Positions 11,135 to 22,400 of a DNA stretch of 64,000 nucleotides are shown one piece after another. The notes under the pieces are model-generated. The model was not told where the DNA came from. It worked only from the letters and a program-made list of their open reading frames with translations, and did not search any database. Position numbers and translations under genes: made by a program. Within the stretch, counting starts at the first letter, position 1, and the number at the start of each line of letters is the position of its first letter. Source of the stretch: Sternotherus odoratus (taxonomy: Eukaryota > Chordata > Testudines > Kinosternidae); NCBI GenBank assembly GCA_032164245.1, contig JAVMKO010000139.1, positions 1-64,000 of the forward strand. The letters are read 5' to 3'.

Positions 11135-11257
11135 GGGGGACCCGACAGCAAGTGTGAAAAATCAGAAGAGTGGGTGGGGGTCATAGGATCCTATATAAGA
11201 AAAAGACCCCAAAATCGGGACTGGCCCTATAAAATGGGGACATCTGATCGCCTTATG
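11135..11257. mobile_element. Short inverted-repeat element (gggtgaccag MITE), diverged
   Basis: The sequence contains cagcaagtgtgaaaaatc, cctatataagaaaaagaccc and cccaaaatcgggactg, in the same order as the better preserved copies at 13418 and 34654. Both terminal repeats are eroded. Confidence 0.7.
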
Positions 11258-11615
11258 CCCATGGGAATGGTATGGGGGTGGGGGTGGGGGGATTATTAGT
11301 CTGTTTATTAAACTTCCGTATACAATCCTGTCAACCTCTCCACTTCATATAAAATCCCTTCACATCCAGGGGGGTTTCTCTCATCAAAAAATATTTAGAC
11401 CTATTTCTTCCCCCGTTCTCAGAGACAGATCTACAATATCCCGTGTGCAGCGCTGTGCTAGCCACGGGGGTCCCAGGGTATTAGGGGCTGCCCCCTGGAT
11501 TTATACACAAATGTTCGGTGTTAGTCTCCATCCCATTCCTTATGAATCTTAACGTGTTTGCTTTTTTTTCTGTCAGCTGTGTATTGAGGGGAACTTCTCA
11601 TTGATCTGTCTACGG

Positions 11616-11760
11616 CAGGGGTGGGGAACCTCCAGCCCGCAGGCCTTATACGGCCCGCCAAAGCCTTCCATCCGGCCCGCGCGCGTCCCTGGCCGGCGGC
11701 TCCCCCAGGCGCTTCCCGGCCCCTCTGCCGAACGTGGAGCCGCCCCCGCCTGGGGATTAT
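11616..11760. mobile_element. hAT-type element fragment
   Basis: It begins caggggtggggaacctccag followed by cccgcaggcc, typical of hAT-derived repeats. It runs into a ttattaggattattattatt stretch. No matching second terminal repeat or target duplication was found. Confidence 0.55.
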
Positions 11761-13417
11761 TAGGATTATTATTATTAGGATGCCCCATCTCTCCTGTGCC
11801 AAGCAGATCTTGAATGATGGGGAGAATCTGACCCAAAATGTATTTAAAGGGAGTGTATATAAATGTAAGAAAAACTAGTTTTACTAAATGACCGTGCTTA
11901 TGATTTAGTACGCAGAACTAAAACCTGGTGGATGGTTCTCATCATTTGAATGTCAGTAGAGAGCTCTATTGATGAGTAAATTACCAAGATGATGACCAGT
12001 GCTCAGCAAGATTCAAGAGAGGCTATGCAGGTACCATAAATATCCCAGTTCATTTTTAACAAATTCTGGAAGGGATATTAAACCTCATGCTTCAAGGTTT
12101 AAACCAGTTGCTAACAATTGGGGATTATGATGAGTCCTAATGGGAGGAGGCATGGCAGATTACCCCTCATCTGTCTAAAGTCTAGAGTAGAGGGTAGGCT
12201 CTGTGTGTGGATGCCCTGTGGAGAACGGGCCTGATCTGAACCAAGGTTTGGAGGGTTTGAAATAATGGAAAGCCACTTATGTCCTCATTGCTCCCACTTC
12301 CCAGGCAGCAGAGGTTAGGCATGCCTGAGGACCTAGTACTAGTGAATTAATTTATTATCTGTTTTAGGTACTTATGAGACCCCCATTACCATAGTAACTT
12401 AGCACCTCACTGTGTTTAATGTATGTCTTCACAAGACCGCTGTGAGGTAGAGAAGTGCTACTATTCCCATTTTACAGATGGGAGATTGAGGCACAGAGAA
12501 ACTAAGTGCTTAGGCTGCAGTCACACAAGGGCTCTGTAATAGAGCAGAGGATTGAACCCAAGTTGCCTGGCATGGGTTTCAGGCTATATCCTTAGCTACT
12601 GGACCATCCTTCTTCCCAACTCATGAGAAAACAAAGTCTCTCTTAAATAAGGACAGGGAAAGTATTGTCCTTTTAAGCCCATGTTAAAATGTGAATGGGT
12701 GGAGCTATCTGTATGATCTTTGGTGAAAATGATTTTTTTATTGCTCTTCTTTGTAGTTGAGTGCGTTCGTACCAAATAAAAGTTTGCAAATAAAAGTTTG
12801 CAATTTCAAACTGCTGTCATGCTGGTGTCTGTAGCTTTCTCTAACATAGTAGGCTGCCAACATAAGAATGAAATTGATGTGATAAATCTGCACTTGCTAT
12901 TTCATTTGTAGGATTTATTTTTGACACATTTCATTGCTCTCTGAATGATAAAAATTGCAATTAATCCTTAAAATGGAGGAAAATACATACAGCTTCCCCA
13001 GAATTGGAGTGTGGAATAAGAATCTCATTCTGAGAGTTTCAAAAGCCATATCGTGCTCAAAACACTTGGTAGATGTAATAGTATTAGGCTAAGATTTTCA
13101 GTCACCCAGAAGCCTAATTCTCATTAAAATGGTGGGCATACATACCTTTAGAAGTTTTGAAAACATGATGAGTCTTACATGTTTCCTAGATGTATAGGGA
13201 TTCTGGGAAAGGCTGGTCAGAAATAGTATTTTGTGTCCCTGCTTCTCAAAGAAATCTTTATTTTTTCTAAACTTTTCACAGATTTTTTCATTTTTTTCAT
13301 TTGCCAGAGTATAGCTACAAATAAAACAATTTCTCATTCGTCTCACTTCACTGGAAACTCCTTTGGTCCTAACATTGCCACTCCCTCTTGAAGCGCATCC
13401 CAATCTTATCTATTCTA
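11761..13417. other. AT-richer intergenic stretch, no gene seen
   Basis: Base composition drops sharply compared with the flanking CpG-rich DNA. It contains the MIR-like element described separately and a duplicated aaataaaagtttgcaa at 12774-12803 that could act as polyadenylation signal. No exon chain was recognised on either strand. Confidence 0.4.
12375..12605 (+). repeat. MIR-like (CORE) SINE
   Basis: The order ctcactgtgtttaatgta, cccattttacagatggga, gattgaggcacagagaaact, cacaagggctctgtaa and attgaacccaagttgcctgg follows the core and tail of MIR-type SINEs, including the phrase around 'ttttacagatggg'. Shorter relatives occur near 17050-17110 and 32355-32460. Confidence 0.7.
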
Positions 13418-13530
13418 GGGTGACCAGACAGCAAATGTGAAAAATCGGGAGAAAGGGGCGGGGGTAATAGGAGCCTACAAAATAAAAGACCCAGGACTGT
13501 GCCTATAAGATCAGGACATCTGGTCTCCCC
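13418..13530. mobile_element. Short inverted-repeat element (gggtgaccag MITE)
   Basis: The left end gggtgaccagacagcaaatg is intact and is preceded by ta; the right end acatctggtctcccc has one or two changes from the expected ctggtcaccc. The interior matches the copies at 11135 and 34654. Confidence 0.8.
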
Positions 13531-13779
13531 AATTCCCATTCCGGTTGCTTTTAAATAGTTCCCCAAAGCCATTGATCGAGCACCTGGAGGTGGGGGGGGG
13601 GCGAGAGATGCATCTTTTCTCTGGTCTCTTCCACCCGGGGATGATGCCTCCTGGGAGACAAGCGAGCCCTGGTGCTGGGAAATGCCCCGCAAACGCCCCC
13701 CCCTGGAGGCTCCCCTGTCGCTCTCTGGGGACCCACCCCATGGGGGGGATGTTTCAGTGGCGCTGGGGTGTGCGGGGCA

Positions 13780-14660
13780 ATGCTGGGGGCGGGACGATGC
13801 GGGGGTGGGCGGGGCGATGCTGGGGGCGGGGCTGTCTCCCGAATCCTGGTCCCTACAGAGCTGCTGGCTCGGCTGGGGCGGGTCGGGGGATGGGCGCGTG
13901 ACACGGAACCTCTCCCTGGCGCCCCCCCCCGCCTCTGTCGCTCGCCGCGGGGGTCCCGCTCGGCACACGCGGCCCCGTCGGGGCAGGAGCAGAGAGGCCG
14001 AGCCCCGCCCCTCACAACAGCGTCCAGATGGGTCCCGTGCCCCCCCCGCCCGGTCTCACTTCTCCCCCCACCCCACGCAGGGACCCCGGGGTCTGGTCCC
14101 CTCCCCCCGCCCCCCCCAGGGCAGAGCATACCAGGCACCGCCCACTGGGCGGGACCAAGCACAGTGATTGGCAGCTTTGGGATTGGGCTCTCGGAAGCGG
14201 CCCCTGGCTGTGGGGAGGGGGAAGTAGCTGGAAAAATGGGGGGGGGCTTCTCCCCCCCACCCCACGCAGAGACCCCGGGGGGCCGGTCCCCTCCCCCCGC
14301 CCCCCCAGGGCAGAGCCTGGCCAGGGGGGGTCGTTGGTCTCCCGCGGGGACAGGAGCAGATCCCGGCGCTGCGAGATGCCGGGTCCCCCGGACCTGGAGG
14401 CGGAAGCTCCGCAGCGGGGGGGGGCCGGGCGCGGGGGGGTCATGAAGGTCTCCCCGGCACAGACCCTCCTGCCCCCCCGCCCAGCGCCAGGGAGCAGCAG
14501 TGGGGGAGCCCGGCTCCTCCTCCCGCTTTCAACGTCACTTCTGGTCCCGGGGGAGTCAGGGACTACATCTCCCAGCATGCACCGGGGGCGCTTCCGCCTT
14601 CTCCAGCCCAGAGCGGGAGCCTTCCAGTAGCTGTCACTGCGCATGCGCCATTAGCACGCG
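13780..14660 (+). promoter_or_regulatory. CpG-island promoter with CCAAT, CRE-half, ZNF143 and NRF1 sites
   Basis: This is a third version of the promoter block. It holds an inverted CCAAT motif (gtgattggcagc near 14164), acgtcac at about 14532, a ZNF143/STAF-type site gactacatctcccagcatgc at 14561-14580 and a perfect NRF1 palindrome tgcgcatgcgc at 14638-14648. Such combinations are typical of TATA-less housekeeping promoters. It lies 1.3 kb upstream of the coding start at 15964 and could drive that gene. Confidence 0.5.
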
Positions 14661-14744
14661 GCCAATCTAACGGTTCAGGTGCGTCTTCCTCGAGCTGTGG
14701 AAAGACTGTTATTAACCCCTCCGCGCCCGGCCGCACCCGCGAGT

Positions 14745-15840
14745 GAGAGACCTGGGGGGGGGGGGGGCGGGAAAGTGACTCTCGGCCCCGCGAACCGGGG
14801 AGAAGCCTCGGAGCTGCCCCAGCCCCAGTGGATCCGGCCCCGCGGGGATGGGGGGGCAGAGACTGGGGCGGGGGGTCCCCTGTGGGGCGGGGGGAGGGTC
14901 AGTGGGACGCGGGGGGTTGAACGGTCTCTGCGCAGCCAGGAAATCCCCGGGGGGGGGAGTAGCGGGCGGGGGGGGAGTGGCCCCCAGACCGCAGTTCCCA
15001 GCCCCCTGCCCATCCCCCACTGCTGCCCCCTCCCCTCCCCCAGGGAACCTGCCAGCTCCCCCTCCCCCACCCTCTTAACGCAGCTCCTCCGAGGGCTCCC
15101 TGCCCCCCATGTGAACGGTGGCACTGGGGGGAACTGTGGAGGTGCTGGACAGTCCTATAAAATCCAGTCCCCTCGTCTCTCTTTTCCTCCAGGGAGTGAA
15201 GAGCAACAGATCATCCCCTCCCATCTCGGGGTGTTTCTCTCCGGTGATCAGTGGTGCAGTGATGTGTATTCTCTGCACATCTCCCAGGTTGATCCAAAAC
15301 CCCTAAACATTTGCCCCCCTTTTTCTCTAGCCCATTTCTAACTGAATATGCCCTGAGATTTCCCATCTCTCTAAATCTAAAATACAAAGAAACTCTCAGA
15401 TTTACACCTTTTCTCACATTCTTGAACATGGATATAAAATATTTGCGAATGTTGCCCATTTCCTCTCTATTCATTTATCAAATATTCAGCTGAAACACTT
15501 GGATTTTACCTCCTATCAACAACTGATAGAAAATCCCTCTGATTTCCACCCTTTTTTCATTTCTGAACGTTGATCTCAAAGGTCAGGTTTTGCCTCCCTC
15601 TATGTCGCTATGAGCTGTCAGTTAAGAATGCTGTCGGGTTTGGGGCTGTTCCCCATGTTTCTAAATCCCAGCAACTTCTCCATGAAACTGACTCTCGGCC
15701 CGGGAAGCGGGGAGAAGCCGCGGAGCTGCCTCAGCCGCCGTGGATCCGGCCCCGTGGGGATGGGGGGCGCAGAGACTGGGGCCGGCGGTGGGTCCCCGCC
15801 CCCCCGTAGAGCGCGCGGCCGGGCCCCGCCCCCATTCGCA
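14745..15840 (+). repeat. Duplicated CpG segment (14745-14900 and 15685-15835)
   Basis: The two segments share gactctcggcc, ggggagaagcc, cggagctgcc, gtggatccggccccg and cagagactgggg in the same order, about 930 bp apart. The DNA between them is AT-richer and shows no exon. The second copy lies immediately upstream of the first coding exon of the compact centrobin-like gene, so these may be duplicated 5' UTR/promoter sequence. Confidence 0.7.
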
Positions 15841-15963
15841 GCCCCGCGTCACCCCCCTCGGCTGTTACTGTCCCGCGCGCTGAGTCCCCCCCCCGCTCCC
15901 ATCTCTCTCCAGCCCCTTCGCCTCCGCTCTCCCCTCAGCTCCAGACCTCACCGGGCAGAGACG

Positions 15964-18900
15964 ATGGGGGACGAACAGCGGGGGACGCAGAGCCGTGAAG
16001 ACGTCGAGGTGAGTCGACCTGAATACGGAGCATTTTAACCCCTTTCCTGTCCGACGGTCCTGGGGGCGGGGGGGGTCTCTGGAGGGGGTAGTCAGGGGAT
16101 GGGGGGGTTGGGTAGGGGAGGGGTCCTGGGGCAAGGGGGTCTCTCGAGGGGGTAGTCAGGGGACGGGGAGGGTTGGGTAGGGGAGGGGGGTCTCTGGAGG
16201 GGGTAGTCAGGAGACGGGGGGGGTTGGGTAGGGAGGGGGTCCTGGGGGCGGAGATTTATAGAATCTCTTATCTAAAGACTGATAAATGTGTTTTATTTTT
16301 TCAGGAGACTCTGCCAGCGATGCAGGTATAGTAAGGATTACATTGAAATATAAATAGCTCTTAAAAATACCTGTCAGCAGTTAAAATTAAATTCATTGTA
16401 GTAGTATTAATTTTTTACAGTTTTAATAGTATATTTTTCATACTTTCACCAGTATACATTAAAGAACGTTTAATTTATAAACAAAAATGAAATTTAAATG
16501 ACTTCTCTTTTCACACTTTTAAATACATTTTTCTTCAAGTAGTTCTAAGTCAAAAACAATAAAAAGCTACCCTAGGAGTTAGTCTGTAGTTAGGGTTAAG
16601 TGGTGTTTCTGTAGGTGTAGTTTTTTTTGTTTTGTTTTTTTTAATTAAAACAGTTTAATATATTTGAGAATAAGCAGACAGGTGGAACTTGCCTTGGAAA
16701 ATACTGTAGGTAGCTATTTCACCATCTGCTTCAATGGTATTTCCATTTTCCACTCTCCAAATATCAGTACATTTATGTGTTTCTGACTTCAATTTATGTT
16801 AAAGCTGATCTGAAAAATTTACTTCCCCAAGTAGCATGGGATGGGTCATTCTGTTAGTAACTGACTGTAAATATGCTATTCCAGACTAACACAGCTACCT
16901 CCCTGATTCTTCTCTCAAACAGTGGATCTTAATGCATCCTGTCATATGCTTTACTAAGAAATTACTTCCTACTTTCCTAAGCAATCTGTGATGTTCCCCA
17001 AAGTAGGAGTGGTTACATCATTCATGTGGGATAGAGAAATAGGATCCCTAGTTTATAGATGAGGAAACTGAGAAACCAGAAGGCAGACATGATTTCCAAG
17101 GGCCACACACAGGCTGACTCCCCGGTGCCCCTCACCTGGCCCGGTCTGGCCTCCTCATCCTCCCCTTGGCCCCATGCCCACCCCACTCTGTGCCCCTGGG
17201 GGCTGGTAGGTTAGAGCAAGGGGGGGCTAGGAGCCCGGACTCCTGGGTTCTCTCCCCGGCTCTGGGAGGGGAGTGGGGGCTGGTGGGTTAGAGCAGGGGG
17301 GACTGGGAGCCAGGACTCCTGGGTTCTCTCCCTGGCTCTGGAAGGCGAGTGGGGGGCTGGAGGTCACCCAGGTCCTTCCCCTTCCCAGCAGGTCGTGCAG
17401 CGGGAGGCTGGCCCCACAAGGCCCCAGTGGACGAAAAAAACATCCATACCACTGGCACACCAATGCACTGAATGGCTCAGAAACCGAACAGAAAACTACG
17501 AGCACCAGATTCAGGTGCTTGAGGACCGACAAAGGTACCACCCCCCAGCACCCCGCCACCCCCCCAATCCCTCCCCCACCAGGGGGCCGCGCCTGCCGCT
17601 CAGCCCGGCCCTGCTCTCGCCACAGGAATGAGCTCCTCCAGTTGGAACAAGAATATGAGTTAAAGCGAAATAAAATGATATCCGGCCACAGGGAAGAGAA
17701 GGAGAAACTCATGCAGCAGCACGAAAGGAGGTTCCAGGGGACCCGGGGACCCCTCACCCAGCGCCGAGATGCGCCCACCTCTGGGGCGGGGCGGCGGGTG
17801 ACCCGGGGACCCCTCGCCTGGCACTGAGATGCGCCCACCTCTGGGGCGGGGCGGCGGGTGACCCGGGGACCCCTCGCCCGGTGCCGAGATGCGCCCACCT
17901 CTGGGGCGGGGCGGCGGGTGACCTAGGGACCCGGCACAGAGATGCGCCCACCTCTGGGGCAGGGCGGCAGGTGACCCGGGGACCCCTCGCCCGGTGCCGA
18001 GATGCACCCACCTCTGGGGCGGGGCGGCGGGTGACCTAGGGACCCGGCACAGAGATGCGCCCACCTCTGGGGTGGGACGGCGGGTGACCTAGGGACCTGG
18101 CACAGAGATGCGCCCACCTCTGGGGCTGGGCGGCGGGTGACCTAGGGACCCGGCACAGAGATGCGCCCACCTCTGGGGCGGGGCGGCGGGTGACCTAGGG
18201 ACCCGGCACAGAGATGCGCCCACCTCTGGGGCGGGGCGGCGGGTGACCTAGGGACCCGGCACAGAGATGCGCCCACCTCTGGGGCGGGGCGGCGGGTTCC
18301 CCAGGCCAGGCTACCCCCCACCGTGGAGCTCCAACACCCCCCCCTTCTCCGCAGGTTGGCGGCGGAATGTGAAAGAAAGTCTGCCCAATCTTTTCAACAA
18401 ATGAAGTTTTGGCAAACTATCGGAGAGGGCTGGCAGCTGGAGGCCCAGAAGCACAAAAGAGTGCCAGGCTCAAATGCCAGCCCCCACCAGGTGAGTGCCG
18501 GGGGAACCCAGGAGTCCTGGCTCCTAGCCCCCCCTGCTCTAACCACTATCCCCCACTCCCCTCCCAGAGCCGGGGAGAGAACCCAGGAGTCCTGGCCCCT
18601 AGCCCCCCCTGCTCTAACCCACCAGCCCCCACTCCTCTCCCAGAGCCGGAGAGAGAACCCAGGCGTGTGGGCTCCCAGCCCCCACTCCCCTCCCGAGGCC
18701 GGCAGGAGGGAGGTGAGTCTGCTGGGGGCCGGGGCACCATGGGGCTGTGGGTATGGGGGGGAGGGGGAGGGGGCAGGGTGCTGTCAGTGTTGGGCACCAT
18801 GGGGGGCTGGGCTTGGTGGGTTCTGGCCGCCGGGGGGGTGCTGTGGGGCTGGGCTCTGCGGTTGGTGGGCTCTGGGCACCGGGGGGATTGCTATGGGGCA

Positions 18901-19024
18901 GGGGGCCGGGTGCTCATCCTCCCCCCGTCTCCCGCAGGTGCAGCCCCCCTTCCGCCTGCCCGTCCTCCAAGGCATCCCGAAGACAACTCAAGGCCGAAAG
19001 GAGGGAAAGAGGGGGGGCCTGTAA
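15964..19024 (+). CDS. Compact centrobin-like coiled-coil gene, six exons, 178 aa
   Basis: Coding exons are 15964-16008, 16305-16325, 17392-17534, 17626-17730, 18355-18490 and 18938-19024. All have GT-AG borders and phases 0,0,2,2,0, and together give an open 178-residue frame ending in TAA. The start is ATG after gggcagagacg (protein starts MGDEQRGTQ). Exon 2 is a 21-nt microexon, and exon 3 has a tandem cagcag acceptor that would add one Gln. Residues about 40-120 are heptad-rich coiled coil. Exon phases and order match the centrobin-derived units downstream (143/105/136 versus 134/126/178 nt), and the last exon is nearly identical to theirs, so I infer a diverged partial paralogue of CNTROB, a centriole-duplication protein. 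The first three exons occur nowhere else in the window. Function is unknown; the gene lacks most of centrobin. Confidence 0.75.
17731..18300 (+). repeat. 60-bp intronic minisatellite
   Basis: About ten units built on gagatgcgcccacctctggg, gcggggcggcgggtgac and ccggggacccctcgcccggt, some shortened to about 55 bp. The same repeat fills the matching intron of every later unit: about 20612-20860, 21988-22230, 24542-24960, 27275-27515 and 30925-31190. It lies exactly where centrobin-type exons are joined to compact-gene-type exons. Confidence 0.93.
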
Positions 19025-19054
19025 CATTCCTGCCCCCGTTTGGTTTTTGTTGTA

Positions 19055-19060
19055 AATAAA
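19055..19060 (+). terminator. Polyadenylation signal of the compact gene
   Basis: AATAAA 31 bp after the TAA, followed by a T-rich tract. The same tail, including aaagaagagtttgttctctt, follows the other units, with signals at 22989-22994, 25724-25729 and 32051-32056. Confidence 0.8.
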
Positions 19061-19099
19061 AAGTTTGTTCTATTTTTTAACTAAAGAAGAGTTTGTTCT

Positions 19100-19470
19100 C
19101 TTTTGCAGGCCCCTCCCCCGTGCCGTGATTGGGGGGCAGCCCCCCAAGTCCTGCCCCCCGCGCCCTCCTCTGGGCAGACCCACGGCGTCCCGCCTCCTCC
19201 CAGGCCCGAGTAGCAGATCCTGGGCAGCCATTGGCCGAGCTGGGTCCGTCGGGGCGGGGGGGGCGTGCCCCCGCACCCAGCCCCTCCTCCGCCCCCTGCT
19301 CCCCCCTCCCACCGCCATTAGCGCTCATCTGCTTTGGTGCGAACGCGGATTACACACCCCGCGGTGCCCGCCCCACACCCTCCGGCGCGGGGCGCCTAGG
19401 GGCCGGGTGTCTCCCCCTCGTCCCGGGCTGGCTCCCCCACCGGCAGGCCGGCGAGTCTTGGAATATTGCG
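19100..19470 (+). promoter_or_regulatory. CpG-rich 5' region of centrobin-derived unit, repeated three times
   Basis: It contains an inverted CCAAT motif (gccattggccgagctg), GC boxes and CpG-dense DNA up to a caccggcag acceptor-like site just before the first coding segment. Near-identical copies lie at about 23040-23401 and 25775-26136. Each directly follows the polyadenylation tail of the preceding unit, so the units are packed head to tail. Promoter activity is inferred. Confidence 0.45.
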
Positions 19471-22400
19471 ATGGAGGCGGTGAGGTCGCGCCTGCGGACC
19501 ATGCTGGAGGTTCCCCGCGAGCCGCCCCCGGGTGAGTGGGGTAGGTGGCGCAGTGCCCTGGGGGTCAGGGCTGGAGGCGGGACCGCCGCCCCGCCCCAGA
19601 GGTGGCCGCATCTCTGCACCGGGACAGGGATCCCTGGAGTCCTGGCTCCCAGCCCCCCTGCTCCCCCCCACTCCCTTCTCAGAGCTGGGGAGAGAACCCT
19701 GGAGTCCTGGCTCCCAGCCCCCCTGCTTTAACCGCTAGCCCCCACTCCCTTCTCAGAGCTGGGGAGAGAACCCAGGCGTCCTGCCTCCCAGCCCCCCCGC
19801 TCTATCCACTAGCCCCCACTCCTACTTGGGGGTGGTGCACGCGCGGCCCGTGGGGTGGGACGGGCTGGAGGTCCGTGCCCCTTAGCAGCCAGCCCCTTTT
19901 TCCAGCAGGGGACGCCCTCGGCCTGGCGGAGCGGAAGGACGATGACTCCGAGAGTGACAGCACCACTGCCCTCCTCGCGTGAGTGCTGGGGGCGGGTGGA
20001 GGCCCAGCGGGCGGCGGATGCCCAGCAGGCCCTGGCGGCGGCGCAGGCCGAGGTCCAGCGGCTGGAGAGCGAGCGGGAGGCGGCGCGGAGCGAGCGGGAC
20101 GGGCTGCAGATGGAGATCAGCCTGGTGAAGGTAACGGGGCCCGGCCCCTCTAGGGGGGCGCCGGCTCCGCCCCTGGCCCCAGGGCGGGGATTGGCAGGCT
20201 GGGGGGGGGCGGGCAATGGAGCGGGGCCGGTCCCCTCTGCCAGCCGCCCCCTTGTGCCCCCAGGCGCGGTGCGAGGCCCAGAAGGCGGAGCTGGAGGCGG
20301 AGCTGAAGGTGGCGCTGGAGCAGCAGGTGACGGAGTGGCTGGCGCAGGTGCTCGAGGACGGCCTGCGCCAGGCGGGCACCCTGCTGGAGCAGCACAGGTA
20401 CCCCCCCAGCGCCCCGCCACCCCCCGATCCCTCCCCCACCGGGGGGCCGCGCCCACCGCTCACCCCGGCCCTCCCCCCGCCACAGGAAGCAGCTGCTGGA
20501 GCTGAGCGGGCACCACGAGCGGGAGCTGGGCAGTCAGCTGGCGCAGTTCCGGGCGGAGCAGGCGGAGCGCGAGGAGCGGCAGCGGCGGCTGGTTGACAAC
20601 TACGAGCTGAGGTACCAGGGGACCCGGGACCCCTCGCCCGGCACCGAGATGAGCCCACCTCTGGGGCGGGGCGGCGGGTGACCCGGGGACCCCTCGCCTG
20701 GCACTGAGATGCACCCACCTCTGGGGCGGGGTGGCTGGTGACCCAGGGACCCCTCGCCCGGTGCCGAGATGCGCCCACCTCTGGGGCGGGGCGGCGGGTG
20801 ACCTAGGGACCCCTTGGCCAGTGCCGAGATGCGCCCACCTCTGGGGCGGGGCGGCGGGTTCCCCAGGCCAGGCTAATCCCCACCGTGGAGCTCCAACACC
20901 CCCCCCCCTTCTCCGCAGGTTGGCGGCGGATTGCGAGAGGAAGTCTGCCCAATCTTTTCAAGAAATGAACGTTTGGAAAAGTATCGCAGAGGGCTGGCAG
21001 CTGGAGGCCCAGCGGCATAAAAGAGTGCCAGGCTCAAATGCCAGCCCCCACCAGGTGAGTGCCGGGGGAACCCAGGAGTCCTGGCTGCCCACCACCCTGC
21101 TCTAACCACTATCCCCCACTCCCCTCCCAGAGCCGGGGAGAGAACCCAGGCGTCCTGCCTCCCAGCCCCCCCGCTCTATCCACTAGCCCCCACTCCTACT
21201 TGGGGGTGGTGCACGCGCGGCCCGTGGGGCGGGACGGGCTGGAGGTCCGTGCCCCTTAGCAGCCAGCCCCTTTCTCCAGCAGGGGACGCCCTCGGCCTGG
21301 CGGAGCAGAAGGACGACGACTCCGAGAGCGACAGCACCACTGCCCTCCTCGCGTGAGTGCTGGGGGCGGGTGGAGGCCCAGCGGGCGGCGGATGCCCAGC
21401 AGGCCCTGGCGGCGGCGCAGGCCGAGGTCCAGCGGCTGGAGAGCGAGCGGGAGGCGGCGCGGAGCGAGCGGGACGGGCTGCAGATGGAGATCAGCCTGGT
21501 GAAGGTAACGGGGCCCGGCCCCTCTAGGGGGCGCCGGCTCCGCCCCTGGCCCCAGGGCGGGGATTGGCAGGCTGGGAGGGGGGGGCGGGCAATGGAGCGG
21601 GGCCGGTCCCCTCTGCCAGCCGCCCCCTTGTGCCCCCAGGCGCGATGCGAGGCCCAGAAGGCGGAGCTGGAGGCGGAGCTGAAGGTGGCGCTGGAGCAGC
21701 AGGTGACGGAGTGGCTGGCGCAGGTGCTCGAGGACGGCCTGCGCCAGGCGGGCGCCCTGCTGGAGCAGCACAGGTACCCCCCCAGCGCCCCGCCACCCCC
21801 CGATCCCTCCCCCACCGGGGGGCCGCGCCCACCGCTCACCCCGGCCCTCCCCCCGCCACAGGAAGCAGCTGCTGGAGCTGTGCGGGCACCACGAGCGGGA
21901 GCTGGGCAGTCAGCTGGCGCAGTTCCGGGCAGAGCTGGCGGAGCGCGAGGAGCGGCAGCGGCGGCTGGTTGACAACTACGAGCTGAGGTACCAGGGGACC
22001 CGGAACCCCTCGCCCGGCACCGAGATGAGCCCACCTCTGGGGCGGGGCAGCGGGTGACCCGGGGACCCCTCGCCTGGCACTGAGATGCGCCCACCTCTGG
22101 GGCGGGGTGGCTGGTGACCCAGGGACCCCTCGCCCGGTGCCGAGATGCGCCCACCTCTGGGGCGGGGCGGCGGGTGACCTAGGGGCCCGGCACAGAGATG
22201 CGCCCACCTCTGGGGCGGGGCGGCGGGTTACCCAGGCCAGGCTAATCCCCACCGTGGAGCTCCAACACCCCCCCCCCCTTCTCCGCAGGTTGGCGGCGGA
22301 TTGCGAGAGGAAGTCTGCCCAATCTTTTCAAGAAATGAACTTTTGGAAAAGTATCGCAGAGGGCTGGCAGCTGGAGGCCCAGCGGCATAAAAGAGTGCCA

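Noticed and set aside
13098..13403. 101-codon minus-strand frame with a lysine-rich part
   Set aside because: No homologous family recognised and it overlaps a degenerate repeat; considered as a missing borealin exon but does not match.
17227..18117. Minus-strand reading frames rich in RWAHLGAG and similar
   Set aside because: They are reverse translations of the 60-bp intronic minisatellite.
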